Below are positions 5,129 to 5,230 of a stretch of 5,230 bases of DNA, piece by piece. The DNA is from Spirochaetales bacterium (lineage in GTDB: Bacteria; Spirochaetota; Spirochaetia; DTKZ01). Within the stretch, counting starts at the first letter, position 1. The number at the start of each line of letters is the position of its first letter. The notes under the pieces were generated by a model. It searched no databases, had not been told where the DNA came from, and worked only from the letters and a program-made list of their open reading frames with translations. The position numbers were made by a program, and so were the translations under genes. The stretch is from the NCBI GenBank assembly GCA_031280945.1, contig JAITGB010000158.1, positions 1 to 5,230 on the forward strand. The letters are read 5' to 3'.

Positions 5129-5230
5129 CTAAAAAAACGTGCGCCCGCGCAAAGACCGCGCAAGGGTGAGCCTGTCCGCGTATTCAAGGTCGCCGCCAAC
5201 AGGAAGCCCCAGGGCAAGACGCGAAACTTT
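5129..5230 (-). CDS. recR: Recombination protein RecR, C-terminal end only
   Basis: Only the last 33 codons and the TAG stop (5129-5131) are in the window; the protein is usually about 200 residues. The tail reads KVSRLALGLPVGGDLEYADR followed by LTLARSLRGRTFF. This is the strongly conserved end of the RecR Toprim region, comparable with the VTRIAxGxPVGGELE...TLSHSLAGR tail of E. coli RecR. RecR acts with RecF and RecO in loading RecA at single-strand gaps. The zinc finger and Toprim core lie outside the window and cannot be checked. The family's usual neighbours (dnaX, ybaB/ebfC) would be expected upstream, to the right of the window. Confidence 0.85.
   Translation of the reverse strand, partial: KVSRLALGLPVGGDLEYADRLTLARSLRGRTFF

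Overview
All four genes in this window lie on the minus strand. In transcription order (high to low coordinate) they are: the last codons of recR (5129-5230, entering from the right edge); a complete ridA-type imine deaminase gene (4371-4754); and a tight three-gene unit of a hydantoinase/dihydropyrimidinase-family amidohydrolase (2449-3807), a periplasmic adaptor (membrane-fusion) protein (1160-2452) and the N-terminal third of an RND efflux pump (1-1163, running off the left edge). In that unit each stop codon overlaps the next start codon in an ATGA, so the three genes look translationally coupled.

The tripartite-type efflux genes indicate a Gram-negative (diderm) organism. Base composition is moderately GC-rich. 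Two features recall termite-gut type treponemes to me: the RecR tail and the intergenic DNA packed with GC-rich palindromes built on TTTTGC...GCAAAA. That taxonomic guess is an impression only and low in confidence.

Layout: 1-3807 is coding almost without a gap. A candidate promoter (TTCAAA, 18 bp, TATATT) precedes the hydantoinase. A 36-bp dyad (3824-3859), ending just before the Shine-Dalgarno sequence, overlaps it and looks like an operator or a 5'-leader hairpin. From 3870 to 4370 there is no convincing gene; the left half is an island of perfect hairpins and the right half is AT-richer with nothing recognisable. ridA follows, then a second hairpin island (4838-5106) up to the recR stop. 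Both gaps contain one copy of the same repeat, in opposite orientation, sharing a 20-base identical core, so ridA sits between inverted copies of an interspersed palindromic repeat.

Functionally, the hydantoinase opens cyclic ureides or related cyclic amides in the cytoplasm, and the adaptor and pump would export something across both membranes. Why a cytoplasmic cyclic-amide hydrolase should be coupled to an RND pump is the main biological question here. RidA removes reactive enamine/imine intermediates and may be housekeeping; its separation by 563 bp and a palindrome island argues against it being in the same transcript. No outer-membrane factor, transcription regulator, tRNA, rRNA, CRISPR array or transposase is visible.
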